Of a stretch of 36,658 bases of DNA, positions 30,158 to 36,658 are shown in pieces (positions within the stretch are counted from its first letter, which is position 1; every line of letters begins with the position of its first letter). Below the pieces are notes generated by a model. It made no database searches. It saw only the letters and a program-made list of their open reading frames with translations, and had not been told where the DNA came from. A program made the position numbers and the translations under genes. Origin of the DNA: Zygnema cylindricum (taxonomy: Eukaryota; Streptophyta; Zygnematophyceae; Zygnematales; Zygnemataceae); the NCBI GenBank assembly GCA_037447655.1, contig JBBHKE010001494.1, positions 64,001 to 100,658 of the forward strand. The letters run 5' to 3'.

Positions 30158-30207
30158 AATTCCCTTGTTTTAACTCCGACTCAAACGGGAGTTAAAACAA
30201 GGGAATT
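30158..30207. repeat. Perfect 20-bp hairpin
   Basis: AATTCCCTTGTTTTAACTCC (30158-30177) is followed, after a 10-base loop, by its exact reverse complement (30188-30207). It lies directly after the G-rich tract. There is no T-run or gene context for a terminator. It may be a tiny foldback repeat. Confidence 0.88.
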
Positions 30208-30284
30208 AAAACACGAGCTTAGAGTGCGTTGGGCGGCAGGCTGTACGATACAAAAAACTACGTATCGCCTTATGGATAGTGTAC

Positions 30285-30846
30285 TAGAGGTCGCAAACGG
30301 TCAACCGAAACCGTGACCGACCGTTAACCGACCGCCCGCGCCGGATCCGGATTGGATCCGGTTGCCAAAATTTGGGGGCCGGGCGGTTGCGGTCGGTTGA
30401 TTCACTTGAAAAAAAGAATGGTCGGTTACGGTCGGTTAACCAAAAAACATAAAAAAAGAAAATTTTGTACTGTCCATACAATCCAACATTATTGTACTTT
30501 GTACTCTTTGGAATCGTGGAAGTACGTGACATCATGATTAGCGTCGCAAATCTGACACGGTAGTAAACACTATTAATTTCACAAATCTTAGGGAACGCAA
30601 CAAATCGTAATTATTGGCTTATTCATACGTCGTACATTAATTAATTTTGTACTTTTTTGGTTACGGACGGGCATGGTTAATCGCGAGAAATCGAGTTTTA
30701 GTAAACTTTTATTTTCGTAAACGCCGGTCGGTTAGCAGTTAACAATTTTTGAGCGTGACAAAACCCGGTCGGGCGTCAGTTACTCAGATTTGGAAAAAAA
30801 AACTGTCGGTTTTTATTATGTAAAATTTTGACTTTTGCGACCTCTG
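30285..30846. mobile_element. hAT-like non-autonomous element
   Basis: The left end TAGAGGTCGCAAA and the right end, reverse complement CAGAGGTCGCAAA, form inverted repeats of the TAGRGGT type seen in hAT elements. Internally there are repeats of CGGTCGGTTA on both strands and a GGATCCGGATTGGATCC palindrome. Candidate 8-bp duplications (TAGTGTAC and TAGAGTGT) match poorly, so the class is tentative. No transposase is visible. Confidence 0.55.
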
Positions 30847-31755
30847 TAGAGTGTTACTGACTTAGGGTAAGGTTACATTAGGGAAAAAAATGTCATTGTT
30901 TACTAAAATCCGTACTGTTTCGTACAGTGCTGTACCAAAAAATATAAAATGTTAGAAAAACAAGCCTACTGAATGAGCGATTTGATTCTCCACGTTTATG
31001 GGCGTAAACATGGACCGTCGGATGCATAATCGGATACGCCATCGTCTGACAATTTCAGTTCGCAACAAGTGACCCGGAGTAGGTCAATTTTAAGTGCCTG
31101 AACGAATAGCATCGTGCATCGTGGAAAAGTGAACAACTATCCACGACGACCGCGCGACCAGGTGGGTACACGTCGCATATGACATGTGCCTTTGACCAGG
31201 GAGGATGCGAGGCCATCGGAAGCCGCAAGAAAATCTTTGACGGAGGATATTGTTTCACACTGCCGTTGCCATCCACTAACCATTCTCACATTTTTGTACG
31301 CTTTTACAAGTCTTAAGTTTAGTCCGCTCGTACGTTTTTTATTCAATACGTCGTACGAGTCACTTTTTACCTTCGCTGGTACAAATATGTGGTCACAATT
31401 TGCTGTTGAAGACTCTCTGAAGATCAACAGAATCGTATCCATCTATTACATGGACAAATCAAAGTGTGCCACGCAAATAGAAAGTCGATTACTAACCCGA
31501 CACAATGGAGCGATAGCTTGAGTAAACGAAATTTTGACGTTTACTGAGACCGCCTAATGGAACAACGCTCTTACTGTATTGTACACAAGAGCTGCACGAT
31601 TCATATCAAATGTTAGCGCTATTTTATTGGGCTTGCATTATATCGTATAATATCGATATCTGTCACGTCAGCACAGTATTCTACTTTTTTACTACAGTAC
31701 AGTAATGTAGTATAGTGCATAGAATACGGACTCATAAAAATGCTAGAACGATAGA
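30847..31755. other. Gene-free region
   Basis: No recognisable gene, RNA or element end. The longest open frames here (about 100-110 codons near 31137-31521 on both strands) overlap each other and show no domain or motif. Confidence 0.4.
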
Positions 31756-31756
31756 G

Positions 31757-32337
31757 TAATGCACATCGTTATTAGCGTTATGAACGCTATATAGGCACCC
31801 CAAAATTTTGACCCCAAAACCTGAAATAGAATTAAAAACACTAATTGTTTTTTCTACGTTAATTAAGGTTATGGTGAATTAGCATTAATAATTATAATTT
31901 ATGATTTTATCGAATAGCGTGGTGTACGGACGTGTCATTCCGTACAAATTGGTACTATGTAAAGTAGAAAAGCACGAATTATGGATTAAAATATCGAGAT
32001 CAAACGTAAAACCGCGCTCAAAATAAAAGGCTGAATGATATTGTACCTGTTTTAGTGTAGAGATATTGATCGCGTATTAATTATACGGGAGAAAACCCAA
32101 ATTATATGAATAAATTAGAGTAAAAGTACACGACAGTGTACGATTTGTCAGTTTTTGTACTTTTACCTATTTTACTGTGAAGATCCGGATGGCATATCCG
32201 TTGTACCCAAATCAGCGTTATGGATCAATTAGAGTAAACTTTTTTTTTCGAAATTCTTGAAAACTCAAATTAGCGTTTATAACGCTAATTAATTTTGAAC
32301 ACTAATAATTTTTAAACGCAAATAACGATTGGCGGTG
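31757..32337. mobile_element. TA-flanked MITE, copy 2 (left end decayed)
   Basis: The right end CGATTGGCGGTG is followed by TA (32338-32339). The left end is partly lost (ATCGTTATTAGCGTTATGAA; CACCG is replaced by GCAC). The subterminal block GGCACCCCAAAATTTTGACC and the interior TAGCGTGGTGTACGGACGTG mark the family. Confidence 0.75.
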
Positions 32338-32387
32338 TAGTACTAAAACTTTGGAACCACAATTCTGTATTGTACATTTGTACTGTA

Positions 32388-32968
32388 CACCGTCGATCGT
32401 ATTTAGCGTGTTGAACACTAATTCGGCGCCCCTAAATTTGGAGGGTTTTACCTAAAATAGGGTAAATGATACTATTGTTTCCTTTACGCTAATTACGAGA
32501 AGAACAATTAGTGTACACCATTTTAATTTATGTATTTTTTATTAGTGTGGAGTACGGAACGTGTCGTGCGTATAAAAATGTACTTTTTAATTATACAAGT
32601 ACAAATATTTTAATAATATATCTGCTATCACACGAAAAACTACCGTGTGAATTAGAAGATTTCGAACTTGTACCTGTTTTAGTGTTCATTTATTTGTCGC
32701 GTATTGCCTACACCCTAAAAAAACGAAATTAGAGTTAGGAATTAATTAGAGTGAAAGTATGCGACAGTGTACGAATTGTCATAATTTGTACTTTTACCTA
32801 TATTACTGTGAATATCCTCTCGACAAATCAGCTGTACCCATATTGGCGTTCGTTGAAAAATTAGTGTATAATTTTTTTTCGAAATTTTTCAAAGTCAAAA
32901 TTAGTGTACACGACACTAAATTATTCTACACACTAATAATTTCTACACGCTAAATACGATCGACGGTG
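32388..32968. mobile_element. TA-flanked MITE, copy 3
   Basis: Perfect inverted ends start CACCGTCGATCGTATTTAGC and match at least 23 bp at the other end, flanked by TA (32386-32387 and 32969-32970). The 581-bp interior has the family's TAGTGTGGAGTACGGAACGT and GGCGCCCCTAAATTTGG blocks. It lies about 50 bp after copy 2. Confidence 0.9.
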
Positions 32969-33010
32969 TAGTAAATCATCGCCCGTTACGCGGGCATGTA
33001 CCGTGTCCAA

Positions 33011-33115
33011 TTTATCATGCCCGTACTGCGGACGCAAGGCAACGTCAAATTATGCCAACAGTATGCGGTCCGTACTGCGGACGCACGGCAACGTTATATT
33101 GTGCCAGCGGTGAGT
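33011..33115. repeat. Two units of a 49-bp repeat
   Basis: Units beginning CCGTACTGCGGACGCA occur at 33021 and 33070 and are followed by GGCAACGT and a GTGCCAGCGGT-like block. Related sequence is at 27336-27420, where CCGTACTGCAAACGGAC and GTGCCAGCGGTACGG occur. Confidence 0.75.
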
Positions 33116-33213
33116 GTAAAAGTTTATGGTATTAATACATGTGTAACCGCCTTAAAATGTATGAAATATTCAATCCTTGTTGTATATATGTTCCAAACTT
33201 CCAATCACTACAG

Positions 33214-33768
33214 TACAGTATACGCTAATCGCTATTAGAGTATATAACGCTAATTCGGTGCCCCTTTTTCAAAAAAAGAAACATGAAATACAATCCATAA
33301 TTATATTTTTTCCATTATTCTTATTAGGGTTTATTTTCAATTAGCGTTAATAATGGAAGTACACTGTGATGGAAATAGTGTGGCGTACGGACAGGGTATC
33401 TCCATACGAAATGGTACTTTTTGAATTACAAAGGCATAAAAAGACACTTAACACTATTGCGCACACATGTGAATGTGCACTGGAAGAAAGAGACGCAAAC
33501 TCGTCGACAAAAATCACGTTCTCATATGTTCGTCCGTCGACCGTGTGAACGGCGCGACGGCGTACGAATTGTCAGATTCTGTACGGATACACATACTACT
33601 GTAGACATTAAAGGGCGGGTATTTATTATTCAGGACAACCCAAATTACAGTTAGGGATTAATTAGTATTTATATTTTTTTTCAAAAATTAATAATTCCCG
33701 ATTAGTGTTAATAACACTAAATTTTTTTTACGCTATTTATTCCTTTACTCTAATAGCGATTGACGGTG
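33214..33768. mobile_element. TA-flanked MITE, copy 4
   Basis: The right end CTCTAATAGCGATTGACGGTG is mirrored by AATCGCTATTAGAG at the left, where the outermost bases are decayed (TACAGTATACGCTAATCG). TA follows at 33769-33770. The interior has TAGTGTGGCGTACGGACAGG. A CACCGTG...CACGGTG pair at 33771-33891 immediately follows and may be a further tiny copy. Confidence 0.75.
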
Positions 33769-33891
33769 TACACCGTGCAAGATTCTCACCTTCCCATCGG
33801 CGGCCTCCCTTTGGAAATCGGACAGGTGTGTACGAAGAAAAGATGTTTTAAGCGGCGAAAAAAACATCAGCACTAATAGCGGTACACGGTG

Positions 33892-34611
33892 TAGTTTGAC
33901 ATCGGATCGCAGAAGATACGTCGCTGCAACCTTTTGGAGAAAGATTGTTTTTGCTGACTCCGCGCGTTGCAGCAGTCACTCGGAAACCTTTGCCTTGCTG
34001 GACCTGTGACGTGTAATACTGTGTGACGTCATAAAAACATTTGACTGCAACTCATTTGCAGACAGATGAGAGATTACAAATTTAAAATAAAATAGATAAG
34101 CAGAAAGAGAATTATTATTCTAAAACCTAAAACTTGAACTTTTGTTGTTAAGCAGGAAAAAACGAAATCAAAAGAAAATCTTAAAAACATAGTCAGTTAC
34201 ATACTTCGCAAGTTTTTTGTTCTTGTCTACTTCCAAAGAAAGAGGAAATAAAATAATTCACAATTTCTAACGTTTTTTGGTTGATGTTTTCTCGAATTCC
34301 AAAACTGCTTTGATTGTTACTGATTCCTAAAGTACTTTTCTAAACGATTTTTGAGTTCCTTTTTCTCGTTTTTCTTTTTCTTTCTCTTACCCACCTCCTC
34401 AAGGTGGGTTGAAAGTTACAGAAACAAATGAAGCGAACTCCTCGCAGATGAACATCCGACGGCTAGTGTTACCTCCAAGACCTTCGAAGAGTATCGGCAA
34501 GATTCTCTGTAATGTAGTTTTTCTTATAAAAACAAAATAGGCGGTACGACTTGGTACGGAGGGTCGCGTAATTCTGTAATTACGCCACTTTTAGCCCGAT
34601 GGAACGTCACC
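33892..34611. other. Gene-free region
   Basis: AT-rich sequence with no recognised gene or element. It ends at an isolated MITE terminus, CTAATACGATCGACGGTG (34612-34629), with no matching left end. Confidence 0.4.
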
Positions 34612-34689
34612 CTAATACGATCGACGGTGTACCGTATCGTACGCTGAAAGCCCGCGACCCAGGAGAATCTCTACCATCAGCGTTAGCAT

Positions 34690-35158
34690 TAGAATTAGCG
34701 TTAATTATTATAATTTATGATCTACTTGAATATTGTGGTGTACGGAAGTGTCAGTTGGTACAAAATGGTACTTTATTAAGTAAAAAAAATCGAAATATGG
34801 ACTAAAATAATCGCGATCAAACGTAAAACTGTGCTCAGAATAAAATGCAGAATGAAATCATACCTATTTTAGTGTAAAGATATTGATCGCGTATTAATTA
34901 TACGTGAAAAAACCCAAATTAGAGTAGTGAATGAATTAGAGTAAAAGGACGCGACGGTGTACGATTTGTCAGATTATGTACTCTTACCTATTTTACTGTG
35001 AAGATCCTGATGGCAGATCCGTTATACCCAAATCAGCGTTATTGATCAATTAGAGTAAACCTTTTTTTACGAAATCTTGAAAAACTGAAACTAGCGTTAA
35101 TAACGCTTATTAATATTTAACACTAATAATTTCTAAATGCTAATAACGATTGGCGGTG
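34690..35158. mobile_element. TA-flanked MITE, copy 5 (left-truncated)
   Basis: It matches 31880-32337 of copy 2 in order and ends CGATTGGCGGTG before TA (35159-35160). The left end is replaced by the 34628-34690 sequence. The terminal CTAATAACGATTGGCGGTGTA is repeated at 35168-35189. Confidence 0.75.
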
Positions 35159-35189
35159 TAGTACTACGCTAATAACGATTGGCGGTGTA

Positions 35190-35393
35190 CACCGTGAATC
35201 GTTATTAGCCTTATGTACTCTATATCGGCACCCCAAAATTATGACATTGATACTTTAAATAGAACAAATTACACTATTTAAGGAAGTGGACCATAATCTG
35301 CCACGTCAAGTATCCTGGCATTAAATTAGAATGAATGATGCTAATTTTTTCTTTACTCTAATAATTTATATAGTCTAATAACGATTCGCGGTG
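35190..35393. mobile_element. TA-flanked MITE, copy 6 (short form)
   Basis: A 204-bp element with ends CACCGTGAATCGTTATTAG and, reverse complemented, CACCGCGAATCGTTATTAG. It is flanked by TA (35188-35189, 35394-35395). It keeps the subterminal CGGCACCCCAAAATTATG block but lacks most of the interior. Confidence 0.85.
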
Positions 35394-36540
35394 TAGTACT
35401 AAAACTCTGGAACCACAATTCTGTATTGTACTGTACCGTATCGTACGCTGGAAGCCCGCGACCCAGGAGAATCTCTGCCAACATCGTTAGCATTAGAATC
35501 AATGCAGATTCTCCACGTGACAGTCGCCACGATGCTGCCGGATCACTTCACTGTATCAGGTATCTTGGAGCGCAGTTGGGTCCAATGGGAGACATAAATG
35601 CCACGTGTGATTCTGTAACACCGTGTCGGTAACCAAAGGCGAAATGCCCTCTCCTCCAAAACAGACGTGGAAACATTCTCTAGAGCCGAGTGAGATTCTT
35701 TCTTTCCCTCTACTCTAGCAACAAACCATCGTTTGCCTTGGGGAAAAGGGGCGCTAGATGTTTTCCCCATCGTTTCAGAAGCAATAGGTTGAAGAAGCTG
35801 GAGAGCGATTGTGAGAGAAAACAACCATCATTATTTTGGGAAAAGAATTTGGCATATGCGCCGAGTTTGTTGATTCGCGATGGAGTGTCGAAGGTGCCAC
35901 TTCTATGGTAACTGCTTTGTCTTTTTTGTCTTGTTCTGTCTGGGGAAAATCCGTGAGCTTGTCATGGCTGGTTTTGGGAAGGGAAACGATGGAAAGTCTC
36001 AACACGTTAGGAACCGACAAAAATGCTCAGATTTTCCCTTGAATGAAGTTAGGAAGAGGGGAAACGGAACGTTTTAGTATGCCATGTACGAGGAAAGGAG
36101 GATAGGGGGAGGAGGGAGGAGAATAATGGAAAGGGAAGATAGGGCGCGGAAATGGGAGAGAGGGGAGGGATGGGAAGAGAAAAAGAAAGGAAATAAAGGA
36201 AAACTGAGAAGGAGATGGTGATAGGGAGGAAAGAACATCGATAGGAAGAGGGAATGTGGGATTAGAATTAGTACATGGGAGATAAAGAACCATATATTCA
36301 CTGACCACTATGCCACGCGTTCAAATTGTGGGAGTAAAATTTGGAAAAGTGACTGATTAAATTTAAAATGTTGAAAATTTGAAATGATAAACATTAAACT
36401 AATTTACATTGGCTGGATTAAATGCGAAAGCTCCTATAGGCCTTTGGTCATGAAAAATTAGTGAGGAAACTCGACCAATGTCACGTCAACTTCGAAGCTT
36501 TCATGCACTTTTGACCCATTTATGTTGATGGTCTATTAAT
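35394..36540. other. Gene-free region with a duplicated flank and a GA-rich tract
   Basis: Positions 35394-35430 repeat the flank after copy 2 (TAGTACTAAAACT ... ACAATTCTGTATTGTAC, 32339-32375). Positions 35437-35495 repeat 34631-34690 (ACCGTATCGTACGCTG and AGCCCGCGACCCAGGAGAAT). About 36085-36260 is GA-rich low complexity. Overlapping open frames of up to 93 codons show no domain. Confidence 0.5.
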
Positions 36541-36546
36541 AGGGAG

Positions 36547-36658
36547 CTCTTTCTCCCTCTCTTCCTCTCTCCTCCCCTCCACTCCCCCTCTTCCCCTCTC
36601 CCCCTCTCTCCCTCTACTCCTCTCCCCCTCTCCCCCTCTCCCTCTTTCCCCCTTCCCC
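36547..36658. repeat. CT-rich low-complexity tract
   Basis: Almost pure pyrimidine with repeats of CTCCCC and TCTCCC. It reaches the right edge of the window. Confidence 0.9.

Noticed and set aside
31137-31521. Open frames of about 100-110 codons
   Set aside because: They lie antisense to each other in the same DNA and neither has a recognisable motif.
35543-36077. A small host gene in overlapping 65-93 codon frames
   Set aside because: Frames overlap on both strands, show no domain, signal or splice-supported extension, and are near the chance expectation.

Overview
This is a stretch of a eukaryotic nuclear chromosome made almost entirely of repeats and mobile elements, with a decayed piece of bacterial DNA inside it. 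I see no intact host protein-coding gene. The host is not named by the sequence. Three Ty1/copia-type elements use a primer-binding site complementary to the anticodon arm of initiator tRNA-Met. The best-preserved site includes a CCACC tail that fits the plant-type initiator tRNA (GGUGGGCCCAU) better than the animal type (GCUGGGCCCAU), both as I remember them. A plant or alga is therefore slightly favoured, but this is weak evidence. The bacterial genes look Rickettsiales-like: AT-rich, with RNase J, RF-1, SURF1 and PAP2.

Layout. 1-3118: AT-rich minisatellite with a unit of about 31 bp. 3132-4049: bacterial fragments (prfA and SURF1 on +, RNase J tail on -). 4050-4755: remnants of other repeats. 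4753-19870: a three-element retrotransposon nest. The oldest element, copia-2 (minus strand; 5' LTR near 18892-19870), is split twice. A gag-only LTR element (13126-17594, minus strand, 5-bp duplication ATCCA) sits between its protease and integrase regions. A full-length decayed copia (4904-11378, plus strand, LTRs of 1067 bp each, duplication GTTAA) sits inside its reverse transcriptase. 20121-22099: a DNA element with inverted ends and a TTA duplication, carrying a solo LTR related to copia-1. 22103-26940: minisatellite, then the longer bacterial insert (PAP2, RNase J, SURF1, prfA), then minisatellite again. 27000-36658: gene-free DNA with a cluster of TA-flanked MITEs whose ends begin CACCG, a hAT-like element, a copia RNase H fragment, a G-rich tract beside a perfect hairpin, and GA- and CT-rich tracts.

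Two structures stand out. First, positions 1-4049 and 24302-26368 are inverted copies of the same composite (minisatellite plus bacterial fragments), about 20 kb apart, and the repeat runs off the left edge of the window. Both arms carry the same abnormal prfA/SURF1 junction, so the bacterial DNA was already rearranged before it was duplicated. Second, in all three copia-type elements the gag frame runs back to the ATG inside the primer-binding site. That ATG is the complement of the initiator tRNA's CAU anticodon. It is intact in two elements and mutated to ATT, with the frame still open, in the third.

Nothing here looks like a working gene system. The gag-only element has the only long uninterrupted reading frame (591 codons). 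The copia genes and bacterial genes carry several stops or frameshifts each.
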